From NCBI RefSeq assembly GCF_021654285.1, contig NZ_JAKFZS010000015.1, forward strand, positions 1-64,000: DNA of 64,000 nucleotides, read 5' to 3'. Origin of the DNA: Pseudoalteromonas luteoviolacea (GTDB taxonomy: Bacteria; Pseudomonadota; Gammaproteobacteria; Enterobacterales; Alteromonadaceae). Made by a program: the position numbers and the translations under genes. Positions 33,512 to 42,826 of the stretch are shown piece after piece. Positions within the stretch are counted from its first letter, which is position 1, and each line of letters starts with the position of its first letter. The notes beneath the pieces are model-generated. The model made no database searches, was not told the DNA's origin, and saw only the letters and a program-made list of their open reading frames with translations.

Positions 33512-34355
33512 TTTGAACCCCAGTGTATTTCTCTATGGTTTTCTTAAAGTGCAGAGGGTCGACATCCGAGTAGTAAACTACAGGGTGGTCTTTTGATTTC
33601 TCGCTAAGCGCTTTGTAAGTAGGTTCGTCTAGCACATACTCTGATGCTTTTACTTTGTTAACCCAAGCATCGAAGCCAGCTTGATCTACAGAGTGTGTTT
33701 TGAACTTCATGCCTGAGAAACCAAAACCACTGTAGTTGGCAGACATACCGCGGAAGGTACCTTCTTTAGATGCCATCAGGTTAAGTCTATTTTCCATACC
33801 AGCCATCGCATAAATCTGGCTACCCAAACGCGGAATGAAGAATGAGTTCATCACTGTGTCTGAAGTGATTAGAAACTCTACCGGCGTATTTACTGGGATT
33901 GAGATTTCGTTGACGGTTGCAATTTGCTGCTCTGGATAGATGAATAGCCATTTCCAGTCCATTGCCACTACTTGAATAGTCAATGTGTCTTTGTCTTTAC
34001 CTAGCGGCTTACGCGGGTCTAGAGTGTGAGACGTGACATATGTGAAATATGCAAGTGCTGCGATGATCATACAAGGCACAATCCAAACAACAAGTTCGAT
34101 TTTTGTTGAGTGTTCCCACGACGGCTTGTACTCAGCTTTTTTATTGCTAGTACGATACTTGTACGGGAAGTAAATAGACATAAATAATACAGGGATTATT
34201 ACAATAAGTAATAAAGCCACAGAAATTATAATCAGGTCTTTCGCCTGCTCACCAATTGGACCCGCAGGGTCAAAAAGCGCTAGCTCACAACCTGTTAGAA
34301 GAAACGCCATCGTAAAAACCATTACGAATGACAAGGACTTTTTCAGCATATTCAA
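33501..34355 (-). CDS. cyoA: cytochrome bo3 ubiquinol oxidase subunit II
   Basis: 284 residues. A lipoprotein signal (FLLTGC) is followed by two membrane helices and a periplasmic cupredoxin domain. The region that holds CuA in cytochrome c oxidases reads [23 protein letters not shown] and then [17 protein letters not shown], with no Cys or His ligands, so this is a quinol oxidase. It is the first gene of cyoABCDE-SCO-unknown. An FNR-type box lies about 140 bp upstream. Confidence 0.95.
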   Translation of the reverse strand: MNMLKKSLSFVMVFTMAFLLTGCELALFDPAGPIGEQAKDLIIISVALLLIVIIPVLFMSIYFPYKYRTSNKKAEYKPSWEHSTKIELVVWIVPCMIIAALAYFTYVTSHTLDPRKPLGKDKDTLTIQVVAMDWKWLFIYPEQQIATVNEISIPVNTPVEFLITSDTVMNSFFIPRLGSQIYAMAGMENRLNLMASKEGTFRGMSANYSGFGFSGMKFKTHSVDQAGFDAWVNKVKASEYVLDEPTYKALSEKSKDHPVVYYSDVDPLHFKKTIEKYTGVQNGK

Positions 34356-34441
34356 CCTACTTGATATCGCGGGTAATTACCCCATTACCTGCCTGAATAA
34401 ATTAACGAGATTAATGCAATTGAGAACTGTTTCCATTCACA

Positions 34442-34456
34442 CCCCTCTCGGAGGGG
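34442..34456. other. hairpin in cyo upstream region
   Basis: CCCCTC / TCG / GAGGGG, a perfect 6-bp G/C stem about 90 bp upstream of cyoA. It may fold in the cyo leader RNA or be a protein site. Confidence 0.4.
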
Positions 34457-34493
34457 AATGTTATAGGGAATGCAGCTAAAATTCAAGATTGAC

Positions 34494-34507
34494 TTGACCT
34501 ACATCAA
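34494..34507. promoter_or_regulatory. FNR/EtrA-type box
   Basis: TTGAC-CTAC-ATCAA matches the FNR consensus TTGAT-N4-ATCAA at nine of ten defined positions. It lies between divergent cyoA and the two-helix membrane protein gene. FNR represses cyo in Escherichia coli when oxygen is scarce, so the placement makes sense. Confidence 0.6.
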
Positions 34508-34598
34508 TACGTTCTAAATTCAAATTTAGATGTTTTTTGAGCGATTTATGTCTAGACTTCGTATTGACACCGTCAAAAAAAATTCTGGAGCGTGCGAT

Positions 34599-35114
34599 AT
34601 GAAAAGACTATTTTATTCCACAGATAGCTTGGATGATGCAGAAATGATTTCGGACGAAGTACATCAACTAGGTATTGATGATCACCATTTTTACGTACTA
34701 TCTCGGGATGAAAGCGGCATTAAGACGCATCATTTACACGGCTCAACTCAGATAGAGAAAACACAAATATTGTCAGCAAGAAAGAGAGCTTTTTTACTCG
34801 CAGGCGCAACTGCATTAGCATTACTGACATTCATGTATTTTTTTACTGATTTAACAAATAAATTTTTAATACAAGCTCTAGCAGCAAGTATTATTGGTGG
34901 TTTTGTTGTCATGTTCATCGTAAAACTAGCAGGAAAGTCATTTGATGAGTATTTCCAACTACTTGTCAACGAGCACCTCGATGCTGGTGATGTGATTATT
35001 ATCATCGATGTTGAACGCTCTCAAACACACAAAGTTGAAACCCAGCTAGAGGGGCATCCTAAGGCGCAGTTTTTGGCCGATAGTTCAAATTTGGCGTCGC
35101 CAATACCAGACTGA
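34599..35114 (+). CDS. uncharacterised membrane protein with two central helices
   Basis: 171 residues. A cytoplasmic N-terminal domain (MKRLFYSTDSLDDAEMISDEVHQLGIDDHHFYVLSRDE at 1-38) recalls proteins that resemble ferredoxin-like or GlsB-type sensors. Two membrane helices lie around 66-82 and 88-110, then a soluble tail with HLDAGDVIIIIDVE. ATG 34599 follows GGAG at a 9-base spacing; the ORF extends upstream but without a ribosome site. It is divergent from cyoA and could share the FNR box. Function unknown. Confidence 0.7.
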   Translation: MKRLFYSTDSLDDAEMISDEVHQLGIDDHHFYVLSRDESGIKTHHLHGSTQIEKTQILSARKRAFLLAGATALALLTFMYFFTDLTNKFLIQALAASIIGGFVVMFIVKLAGKSFDEYFQLLVNEHLDAGDVIIIIDVERSQTHKVETQLEGHPKAQFLADSSNLASPIPD

Positions 35115-35131
35115 TCAAACAAATTTAAAAT

Positions 35132-35173
35132 AGTGGTGATAAACTTTGGAGAATGAAAAAAGTTATCACCACT
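35132..35173. terminator. bidirectional hairpin between convergent genes
   Basis: AGTGGTGATAA and TTATCACCACT form a perfect 11-bp stem with a 20-base interior that can pair a little further, between two convergent genes. Confidence 0.7.
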
Positions 35174-35198
35174 CGTAGCATCAACTTTTGATTGCAAC

Positions 35199-36383
35199 TT
35201 ATGCTGCAGAGCTCACTTCCTTGTTTGCTTTCTCGTCCTTGACTGCCTTTAATTTGGGCAGCGGGTTCCTCGAACCAACAGCTTCTTCAATAGAATTAAA
35301 GCCATCGGCCTTCAACAATTTGACAAGTCCACGATTGATCTCGCTAATATTTTGCGGTCCGTCAAATATGAGTGTTGAAATCATGTGCAAGATGCTTGCG
35401 CCAGAAGTAATTTTTTCATAGGCGTCTTTGGCTGTGAATACACCACCTACACCAATAATTGTGAGTTTACCGCGAGTTCTTCTATAAACGTGTCTGATCA
35501 CGTTGGTAGAAATACGCTGAAGCGGTAGTCCACTCATGGCACCTTTGTGGAAGGGGAGTTCTTCTTTGACATATTCTTGATTGAACTTGGGCTTAGCGAG
35601 GTTGGTTAACACAACGCCATCCATTTTATGCTCAACGCAAGCATCAACAATGATGTTAATCTCTTCCAAAGTCATGTCTGCAGCGAGTTTGACATAGATA
35701 GGGCGGCCATCAACTCTGTGCTTGTTTACAGCGACAAGCAAAGCGTCTAGATTGCCTTTATCAACAAATGGTTCACCATCTTGCGTATTTGGACAGCTTA
35801 TGTTGATAGTATAGTAATCGCCTATGTCTTTGAATAGCTCCATTGTTTTGGTGTAGTCGTCGATAGAGTCTTGCAGATCAAACTCCGGCGTTATATTCGA
35901 TTTAGCAGCGTTTATCCCTACTTTTAGTTTACCAAAATTCACACCTTTTAATCGTGATGAAATTTTCTCAGCACCTTGGTTATTCAGACCATACCAAACG
36001 AGAATTGATTTTGATTTGACCATTCTAAATAAACGCTTACCAGGATTTCCTGGGCACACTTCACCAGTAAATGACCCAAGTTCAGCCAAGCCAAATCCAA
36101 TCGATGGGTAAATCTTGGTTAATTCGCCATCTTTGTCAAAGCCTGCGGATAAACCTAACGGGTTTCTATATTTAATACCGTCAACCTCAATCTTCAGGCT
36201 GCGATGGCCGTAGTTGAAGAAAAAAGAAGTGAGCCAGCGGGTTAGAAAGTTTGAGCCCAGTATCACTCCGACACGTTTAAACATGTAATGAGCATCTTCT
36301 GGGTCCATCAGGAATATCAGCGGACGAACCGCTCTGTATAGTAGCTTTAAGACAAAGTTACGAATGCCGATGATAAGGCGCAT
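35199..36383 (-). CDS. dihydroorotate dehydrogenase-like flavoprotein (class 2 architecture, Cys base)
   Basis: About 394 residues, longer than the usual ~336 of class 2 PyrD. It has the class 2 N-terminal membrane-associating helices and FMN-barrel motifs (NPLGLSAGFDKDGEL, ELGSFTGEVCPGNPGKRLFR, NNQGAEKI, GVGGVFTAKDAYEKI). The base motif is NISCPNT, so Cys (C197) stands where class 2 enzymes have Ser (NISSPNT in Escherichia coli PyrD); Cys is normal in class 1. A charged ~35-residue tail follows. It may still oxidise dihydroorotate, or be a paralogue with another substrate. ATG 36383 has GGAGG 6 bases before it; TTG 36389 is less likely. Confidence 0.78.
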   Translation of the reverse strand: MRLIIGIRNFVLKLLYRAVRPLIFLMDPEDAHYMFKRVGVILGSNFLTRWLTSFFFNYGHRSLKIEVDGIKYRNPLGLSAGFDKDGELTKIYPSIGFGLAELGSFTGEVCPGNPGKRLFRMVKSKSILVWYGLNNQGAEKISSRLKGVNFGKLKVGINAAKSNITPEFDLQDSIDDYTKTMELFKDIGDYYTINISCPNTQDGEPFVDKGNLDALLVAVNKHRVDGRPIYVKLAADMTLEEINIIVDACVEHKMDGVVLTNLAKPKFNQEYVKEELPFHKGAMSGLPLQRISTNVIRHVYRRTRGKLTIIGVGGVFTAKDAYEKITSGASILHMISTLIFDGPQNISEINRGLVKLLKADGFNSIEEAVGSRNPLPKLKAVKDEKANKEVSSAA

Positions 36384-36486
36384 TTTCAACCTCCAAATTT
36401 GTCATCGATTGTTGTTGTTGGGTGCTCTTTTACGAGCACATAAGGTAACTCATGTTTTTAGCTTATGATCATTAAATAATAATAGC

Positions 36487-36505
36487 AATAAGAATTGTTA
36501 TCATT
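36487..36505. promoter_or_regulatory. Fur-type box
   Basis: AATAAGAATTGTTATCATT at 36487-36505 matches the Fur-box form AATGAGAATTATTCTCATT at 16 of 19 positions. It lies 31 bases before the ATG of the uncharacterised gene at 36537 and about 100 bases upstream of the divergent DHODH-like gene. Confidence 0.55.
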
Positions 36506-36536
36506 TACAGTTGCTGTATTCAAATTGGAGGTGCTG

Positions 36537-37112
36537 ATGAAAAAGTGGATGCTGAAGCTATTGGGTACAGATGTAACGAAGCCGATTGTACGAAGTGTAG
36601 TCGAGCCTATTTGGCAAAGTACAGGCGAGGTTTTTTATTTATTAAATACTTTGCAATTACGCTATAAATCTCGATACGGGATGGTCAGTGTTGATGCGTT
36701 TGATATCAATTCATTTATTAAAAATGCATCCGATCCATTGGACGATCTTGTAAACGAGTTTGGCGAAGAATTTTCTTTTTCTGTTTGCGCAGTTGGATGG
36801 GAGAGGCTTGGTAATCAAACTCGGGTCAAGGCCATTGATAACGCCGCAGTGTTTAGATTTGACAAATCATTAGACTCACCTACGCAAGTGCTCTTTCAGC
36901 ATCAGTTTTGTGCATCTGATGAGGTCAATAAAAACGAAGTTAATCTTGCTTTAACTCGGGGAGTATTTAAATATTATAATGTCCAAATTGACGAGTTTAT
37001 TAATCAATTAAAAGAAGCAAATAAAAGAATTAATCATAACAGAGCAAAGTGTCATGGTATAACGGGAGAAAACTTTAATAAAGATGTCTTTGACAGGGTG
37101 TCTATGGCTTAA
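36537..37112 (+). CDS. uncharacterised protein, probably iron-regulated (191 aa)
   Basis: 191 residues, soluble, no signal peptide. Segments of note are MKKWMLKLLGTDVTKPIVRSVVEPIWQSTGEVFYLLNTLQLRYKSRYG at the start and AKCHGITGENFNKDVFDRV at the end. No family is recognised. ATG 36537 has GGAGG 5 bases before it; a longer frame from 36495 would start inside the Fur-type box. The box suggests expression when iron is scarce. Confidence 0.65.
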   Translation: MKKWMLKLLGTDVTKPIVRSVVEPIWQSTGEVFYLLNTLQLRYKSRYGMVSVDAFDINSFIKNASDPLDDLVNEFGEEFSFSVCAVGWERLGNQTRVKAIDNAAVFRFDKSLDSPTQVLFQHQFCASDEVNKNEVNLALTRGVFKYYNVQIDEFINQLKEANKRINHNRAKCHGITGENFNKDVFDRVSMA

Positions 37113-37126
37113 ATAAGCATTGAGTT

Positions 37127-37153
37127 GGAGTGGATTAATTAAAAAACCACTCC
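37127..37153. terminator. bidirectional terminator
   Basis: GGAGTGG pairs with CCACTCC around an A/T-rich loop containing a run of six As, which reads as Ts on the minus strand within the loop. It separates convergent genes. Confidence 0.55.
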
Positions 37154-37162
37154 ACCTATGCG

Positions 37163-37636
37163 CTACTGGTCGTCGTAAGTTGCGATTTCTTGCTCTATGA
37201 CTACGAGTTCAACACCTGCCATCTCAAACATATCTCTGGTTTCTTGTGCGGCATGATAACGTTTTTTTGCAACGACTTTGGAAATGCCACAGCTGATGAT
37301 GAGCATTGCGCAAACTCGGCATGGCTCCATCGTGCAGTACAAGGTGGCACCGTCTAATGGAACGCCATAGCGAGCAGCTTGGCAGATCGCATTTTGCTCA
37401 GCGTGAATGGTTCGCACGCAGTGTTGTCTTGTGGTGCCATCGCTATCGGTAACTTGCTTCATCAGGTGACCGACATCATCACAGTGTGGCAAACCAGAGG
37501 GCGAACCCACATAACCTGTTGATATTATTCTTTTATCTTTAACTATAATACAGCCTGATTTACCTCTGTCACAGGTGGCTCTTTGTCCAACACTGTCAAC
37601 TAAATCAATGAAGTATTCATCCCAATCTGGTCTCAT
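37163..37636 (-). CDS. dCMP deaminase-like cytidylate/deoxycytidylate deaminase
   Basis: About 157 residues with the zinc deaminase fold. Zinc and catalytic residues are intact: H-A-E in TIHAEQNAICQAA (H78, E80) and PCRVC (C106, C109). The family (dCMP deaminase, ComEB-like) makes dUMP from dCMP. ATG 37636 has AAGG at a normal distance, while the longer TTG-initiated frame lacks a ribosome site. The DHODH-like gene nearby on the same strand hints at pyrimidine metabolism, but a 191-codon gene on the other strand separates them. Confidence 0.85.
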   Translation of the reverse strand: MRPDWDEYFIDLVDSVGQRATCDRGKSGCIIVKDKRIISTGYVGSPSGLPHCDDVGHLMKQVTDSDGTTRQHCVRTIHAEQNAICQAARYGVPLDGATLYCTMEPCRVCAMLIISCGISKVVAKKRYHAAQETRDMFEMAGVELVVIEQEIATYDDQ

Positions 37637-37835
37637 TGCTTGTGCCTTCAATACTACTTACATGTCAATAGTATACTCAGTATCTAGCGTAATTCGAAGC
37701 TTATCTTATCAATGGGTTATATCTTTAAAACGGATCAAATGTGTCTGACTAATATAAAATTAATATGATTAATGTATCTATTTGTTTTGTTTTTTAGTAT
37801 AAATTGTTTTTTCTTTTTTATACTTTGAGTGTTGT

Positions 37836-38267
37836 GTGAAAAATAAATATTTATTGTTTTCTGCTTATTCCAGCTTTTTGGCGGCTTTTTTACATCTTGG
37901 GTGTATTATATTCGGTGCACCTTGGTATCGATTTTTCGGGGCTGGGGAGCGAATGGCTGCGATGGCTGAGGCGGGAAAACTTGAACCCACGTTGACCACT
38001 TTAGTGATTGTCTTTGCTTTAAGCACATGGGGAGTATTTGCGTTATCAGGTGCTGGCGTGATACGTCGATTACCTTTCTTAAAAACAGTTATCTTTTTGG
38101 TTGCGTTGGTGTTTATTGGCCGTGGGATTGCATTTCCGTTGATTATGCCTTTATTTCCTGAAAACTCACTCACATTTTGGATAGTGAGCTCTTTGATATG
38201 TTTGACTATCGGCCTGAGCTACGCGCTAGGTGGATGGCAACTGCATAAGCAGCAAGTCGACTTATAA
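37836..38267 (+). CDS. small integral membrane protein, unknown function
   Basis: 143 residues with about four membrane helices (LLFSAYSSFLAAFLHLGCIIFG, TTLVIVFALSTWGVFALSG, TVIFLVALVFIGRGIAFPLI, SLTFWIVSSLICLTIGLSYALGG). It starts with GTG at 37836; the ribosome site is weak. No family is recognised beyond a general resemblance to small membrane proteins. Confidence 0.65.
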   Translation: MKNKYLLFSAYSSFLAAFLHLGCIIFGAPWYRFFGAGERMAAMAEAGKLEPTLTTLVIVFALSTWGVFALSGAGVIRRLPFLKTVIFLVALVFIGRGIAFPLIMPLFPENSLTFWIVSSLICLTIGLSYALGGWQLHKQQVDL

Positions 38268-38503
38268 AATGCGCTTTGTCAATATAAATAAATCGATATT
38301 CATGGATTTTATATTACGTATGTTCTGACTGCATCCACAATTACCTCCTATATTTCAATTTGGCACTAAACTTGATGCTCTAGCGAATAAGCAGATTTGA
38401 CTAGCTGAAATTCTACTTATTCGCTTATCAGTAGGTGAATCTGAGCTCATCAACAAGATGTATCTAACTAAAATTGTGCAAAATGCACCAATAGGGGGCA
38501 ATA

Positions 38504-39841
38504 ATGAACTTCTATGAAGTTAATTTCGATGGACTTGTCGGGCCATCACATAATTACGCAGGCCTGTCATATGGAAATGTCGCTTCAAAAGCAAATGCGA
38601 AAAAATTCTCTAATCCTAAACAGGCAGCGCTACAAGGATTAGACAAGATGTACGCTTTAGCACAGCTGGGCTTATATCAAGGCGTGTTAGCACCAAATGC
38701 GCGTCCAGATTTAAAAACGTTGCGCGCACTGGGCTTTGGTGGTAGCGATTGCGATGTTATTGCTAAAGCGGCCAAGCTAGAACCTCAACTACTCAAAGCA
38801 TGTTATTCAGCATCGTCAATGTGGACAGCAAATGCAGCTACGGTGTCGCCAAGTTGTGATACGCAAGACAGCAAGGTGCATTTCACGCCTGCTAATTTAA
38901 ACAATAAATTACATCGTGCAATAGAAGCTGAGACAACGTCTCGTATTTTAAAGCAAGTCTTTAGTGATAATGATTATTTTGCGCATCATGAACCGTTACC
39001 ACAGCATCCCCTTTTTGGTGATGAAGGAGCAGCAAATCATACTCGTTTGGCTGACTCGTATAATCACTCTGGTTTAGCTTTGTTTGTCTACGGACAGGAC
39101 AATCAAAGTGACATCAGGCCGTCTAAATTTCCTGCTAGACAGACACGTCAAGCAAGTGAAGCGGTTGCACGCAGCCATATGCTTAAAACTGAAAACTGCC
39201 TTTTTATACAGCAAAACCCTGATGTGATAGACGCCGGCGTTTTTCATAATGATGTGATAGCTATTGGTAATGAGAATGTATTTTTATTCCACGAACAGGC
39301 ATTTTATGATCAGCAAACCTCAGTCAAGAAAATCCGTGAGGCCTATAAAGGTAGTCGACCTTTGCACTTAATTGAGGTCTCAAATACGGATGTGAGTGTT
39401 GAACAAGCGGTACAGAGTTACATTTTTAACAGTCAACTAGTTAGCTTGCCTAATGGCGGAATGGCATTGATAGCGCCGAGTGAATGTCAAAAAATTAATG
39501 AAGTTGAAACCTATTTAAGCGCACTTAAGCAGGCCAGTAATCCTGTCAACGATGTTATCTATATGGATGTGAAGCAAAGCATGCAAAATGGGGGCGGGCC
39601 TGCTTGTTTACGTTTGCGTGTAGTCTTATCGGAGCTTGAACTTAAAGCCACAAATCAATCTTGTTTGTTGGATGAACAGCTTTATAGCACATTATCAATT
39701 TGGATAAATAAACATTATCGTGACCAGTTAAGTGAATATGATTTGGCCGATCCGCAGCTATTGGAAGAAAATTATGCGGCTTTAGATGAGCTGACACAGA
39801 TCCTAAAACTCGGGTCTGTATATGATTTTCAAAGAGAGTAA
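38504..39841 (+). CDS. astB: N-succinylarginine dihydrolase
   Basis: 445 residues, the usual AstB length. [75 protein letters not shown] are the family's signature segments; active-site Cys, His and Glu positions lie in these. It removes two ammonia from N-succinylarginine in the AST pathway of arginine catabolism. Here it stands alone, without astA, astC, astD or astE, which must be elsewhere. AGGGGGC precedes the ATG. Confidence 0.94.
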   Translation: MNFYEVNFDGLVGPSHNYAGLSYGNVASKANAKKFSNPKQAALQGLDKMYALAQLGLYQGVLAPNARPDLKTLRALGFGGSDCDVIAKAAKLEPQLLKACYSASSMWTANAATVSPSCDTQDSKVHFTPANLNNKLHRAIEAETTSRILKQVFSDNDYFAHHEPLPQHPLFGDEGAANHTRLADSYNHSGLALFVYGQDNQSDIRPSKFPARQTRQASEAVARSHMLKTENCLFIQQNPDVIDAGVFHNDVIAIGNENVFLFHEQAFYDQQTSVKKIREAYKGSRPLHLIEVSNTDVSVEQAVQSYIFNSQLVSLPNGGMALIAPSECQKINEVETYLSALKQASNPVNDVIYMDVKQSMQNGGGPACLRLRVVLSELELKATNQSCLLDEQLYSTLSIWINKHYRDQLSEYDLADPQLLEENYAALDELTQILKLGSVYDFQRE

Positions 39842-40277
39842 GTACTCAAGTTAGGCTATTCGCAAGGGTAGCCTGAGCAAACATCGCTATAGCTTGTTTT
39901 ACTCATTAATTTTTACCCCTTTTAAACTCAAAAGGTTATAGGTTCCTATAAAACATGAATACCTAGTATCGGACTTTAATTGCGATATTGTTTTATTGAC
40001 CATTTTATCTTTTTCTTCGAAATTAATGCGTGTCTGAATGGTGCACTTGACTCTGTGCACTACGTTAATCTTTGCTAAAAGTCGTGCTTGTCTATATTCC
40101 TCGAAAATGTACCCGAAATCTAAAGTGAATTTTTAACGTCCTTGATTATACTTTGCTTATCTCTATCTAGGCATGTTTTATGTGTTCTAGTCGTTAGCGG
40201 GTCGACGGTTAGATAAAGAGGTCTTGCTTGGAGTAGGTAGTGATGAACATACGATAACCAATGATAGGTGATTAGCT
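39842..40277. other. 436-bp intergenic region upstream of the envelope-signalling operon
   Basis: No gene is seen. It holds AGGCTA/TAGCCT (39853-39874), a weak hairpin after astB without a T-tract, and a perfect palindrome, TTATAGG-TT-CCTATAA, at 39936-39951. The promoter of the downstream six-gene operon must lie here, and the palindrome is the best operator candidate. Confidence 0.45.
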
Positions 40278-41621
40278 ATGTCACTAGTACTTCGATGCGC
40301 ACAGTACGTTTTTATAACCCTTGCTAGCCTGAGTAGTTCAATATGTCTGGCACTGGATAATTCATCTCAGTCTGATGAAAGCTTGAAAAAAATTCTTAGC
40401 GATATTAACGCTAACTTAGTTCAAAAAGACTATCAATCAGCATATCAAAAAGCGGAAGCTGCAATTGACGAGTGGGCTGGAGAGCCTAGTTTTGACTTTT
40501 TGTATGCTCAAGCGGCCTTGGAACAAGGCAAGTATGATGAAGCTATATTTGCACTAGAGCGAGTGCTGGTTAGCTGGCCAGATCACATTCCTAGCCATTA
40601 CTTGCTGGGTTTAACCTATGCGAAACAGAAAAACTATGCTCAGGCCAGCAGCGTTTTTTCAGATTTGTTAAATGCGCAATTAAGTTCGACAATGCGTGAA
40701 AGGGTGAGTCAAGCATTAGAAGCAATAGACCGAAATACACAAAAGCTGGAGCAGTCATTTAATCATGCAGTCTCGCTTGCCTTGGGCCATGACTCAAATG
40801 TGAATAGCGGGGCGCTGGATGACAGAATTGTTATTGGCGGGTTGCCTCTCATACTAGGCCAGAGCAGCTTGAAAACATCAGACAACTTTATGCGGTTTAA
40901 ATATCGTTTTAGAGGTAGCTGGCAGCAAACACAATATCAAGGCTGGAAACTAGACGTTAATTTCTCAGATCAGCGCCATAAAGATGCCGAACAGTATGAT
41001 CGATACCAAGGCAACATTCGCTTTGGCTATGAGCATAAAAAAGAAAGTTTAACATATTCAACAGGTGGTCAGTTTGGTGTTTTAACGCTCGACGATAATA
41101 CCTACCAACAAGATATCGGTTTGTACGGCTCAGTGCAGTACAGCATAACCCCTCAGTTTTTCACTACTTTAAGTGGTTTTGTTTTTTCGCAAAATAATGT
41201 TCAAGACCGCAACCTTGATAGTCGAATTTATACTGTTCAAGGTTCCGCTGGGTATTTGTCGGCGTTATGGTTGTTGAGGGCAGATATCGGATATACCTGG
41301 CAACCCGCAAGGTATGAAGAAGGTGAGCATTACGGCCGAGATTATAATTTTATTTCCGGATCGGTAAGCCATAAAACCGGAGAAAAAGGGTTGTTGAGCT
41401 TTAAAGCACAATACAGAGATATTGAGCATCGTGCAGATCATCCACTTTTTTTGTCGACAAGAAATGAAGAGCTAGTGATTCTGAATTTGAATTGGCGATA
41501 CAGATGGAGTCAAGCGTTGAGTATTGATATGTCAGCTTCGTATTACGACAAGCATAGCTCAATTACCTTATATAGCTACGATAGAACAGAATGGTTCACG
41601 GGAGTCCGTTATGAATTCTAA
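40278..41621 (+). CDS. TPR / outer-membrane beta-barrel protein (Slam-like, DUF560-like)
   Basis: 447 residues. A signal peptide (VFITLASLSSSICLA) is followed by TPR-like helices (about 35-165: LLGLTYAKQKNYAQASSVFSDLL) and a C-terminal barrel of alternating strands starting at FNHAVSLALGHDSNVNSGAL and ending in the beta-signal TGVRYEF. This TPR-then-barrel layout is that of Slam proteins, which move lipoproteins to the cell surface, though membership is inferred from architecture, not search. AGGTGA precedes the ATG. It is the first gene of the operon and overlaps the FecR gene by 11 bases. Confidence 0.75.
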   Translation: MSLVLRCAQYVFITLASLSSSICLALDNSSQSDESLKKILSDINANLVQKDYQSAYQKAEAAIDEWAGEPSFDFLYAQAALEQGKYDEAIFALERVLVSWPDHIPSHYLLGLTYAKQKNYAQASSVFSDLLNAQLSSTMRERVSQALEAIDRNTQKLEQSFNHAVSLALGHDSNVNSGALDDRIVIGGLPLILGQSSLKTSDNFMRFKYRFRGSWQQTQYQGWKLDVNFSDQRHKDAEQYDRYQGNIRFGYEHKKESLTYSTGGQFGVLTLDDNTYQQDIGLYGSVQYSITPQFFTTLSGFVFSQNNVQDRNLDSRIYTVQGSAGYLSALWLLRADIGYTWQPARYEEGEHYGRDYNFISGSVSHKTGEKGLLSFKAQYRDIEHRADHPLFLSTRNEELVILNLNWRYRWSQALSIDMSASYYDKHSSITLYSYDRTEWFTGVRYEF

Positions 41622-42819
41622 CTTTAAGTTGACTGTAAACTTTACATCAATATCAAGTGCGATGGCTCTCGCGGTAGTATTGCCATTTTTTGTCCATGCA
41701 GAACAAGCAGGGAAAACCATTATGTCTCGTGGTGATGTGGTTGCGACAGACAGCAGCAATGCGTCGCAACGAGATCTCAAAAGACGTAGCCCAATTTATA
41801 ATGTCGATGTTGTAAATACTGGTGAATTAAGCCAGGCCCAGCTCAGAATGCAAGACGGCGCACTCATCGCGCTCAAAGCTCAAACTCAATTGAAGATTGA
41901 AGAGTACTCGCTGGGCAGTGCTGAAGGTGGCTCAGTAGTGATGGAGCTTATCTCTGGCGGACTTCGAACGATAACAGGTGAAATTAAGGGTGATAAAAGT
42001 AATTATAAACTAAAAACACCTGTTGGCAGTATTGGGATCCGTGGCACGCACTATGAAGTCGAATGGAAAAATAATGCGTTATTTCTGGCGGTGTGGGACG
42101 GTACGATTGAGTTAGATATGAGTGGTTCAGCAGGTGCTGAAGGGCCTGTATTACTGGGTAAAGGCGGAGATTTTTCTTTTGCGAAGGTGAGTGAGAATGG
42201 CGCCGTTACATCACTACTTAAGCCCCCTTCTGAACTCTCTTCATTGTCTTCGTCAGTAAGTGAATCTGCGCAGTCAAACGACTCTGAAGAACAAGGTACT
42301 ACGGTTGCGAGTGCTGAATTAGACCCGGCTGAACAGCCAACCCCCATATTAGAGGGGAGCTTTTCTCAAGTAGCCAATGATGTATCACAAAATGAGTTCA
42401 TCAATGAACAAGAGCTAGATAGCTTGGGAACCGCAGATATTGGTGAATTGATTTCCGAGCGAACTGGAAGCACAGATTATACGGTACTTGAAAGCATAGA
42501 TGCCAGCTCAAGTCTAGGCGCTGTAAGTGCTATAAATATGCAAATGACAGTTGATTTTGATCGAGGAACAGTTGAGCAAGGGGCTTTATCCTTTCAGGAT
42601 TCTGGTGGTGAATGGTTTGCGGCATTTAATGGCTTGATAACCACTGAAGGTATGGATCTTGGTGTTAATTTTGCGTCTCATGGAAATAACTTGGCTAATG
42701 GGACGATTCAAAGTCGATTTATTGATGGACTTGATAAGTTGGGTGGTACCTTTAATTTAAGAGAAGTAGATAACCCGAGTGTGACTGCTCGTGGTGATTT
42801 TTTATTAGGCCAGCCTTAG
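41611..42819 (+). CDS. FecR-domain periplasmic protein
   Basis: 402 residues. A signal peptide (AMALAVVLPFFVHA) precedes a FecR domain: IMSRGDVVATDSS, RRSPIYNVDVVNTGELSQAQLRMQDGALIALKAQTQLKIEEY, LISGGLRTITGEI, YKLKTPVGSIGIRGTHYEVEW and AVWDGTIEL. The C-terminal half is low-complexity acidic/Ser-rich sequence and a beta-rich tail. There is no sigma factor nearby, so this is a FecR-like sensor or surface-scaffold protein rather than a FecR-FecI partner. ATG 41611 is chosen over an upstream frame since it gives the signal peptide and overlaps the previous stop. Confidence 0.85.
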   Translation: MNSNFKLTVNFTSISSAMALAVVLPFFVHAEQAGKTIMSRGDVVATDSSNASQRDLKRRSPIYNVDVVNTGELSQAQLRMQDGALIALKAQTQLKIEEYSLGSAEGGSVVMELISGGLRTITGEIKGDKSNYKLKTPVGSIGIRGTHYEVEWKNNALFLAVWDGTIELDMSGSAGAEGPVLLGKGGDFSFAKVSENGAVTSLLKPPSELSSLSSSVSESAQSNDSEEQGTTVASAELDPAEQPTPILEGSFSQVANDVSQNEFINEQELDSLGTADIGELISERTGSTDYTVLESIDASSSLGAVSAINMQMTVDFDRGTVEQGALSFQDSGGEWFAAFNGLITTEGMDLGVNFASHGNNLANGTIQSRFIDGLDKLGGTFNLREVDNPSVTARGDFLLGQP

Positions 42820-42826
42820 GAGAAAT

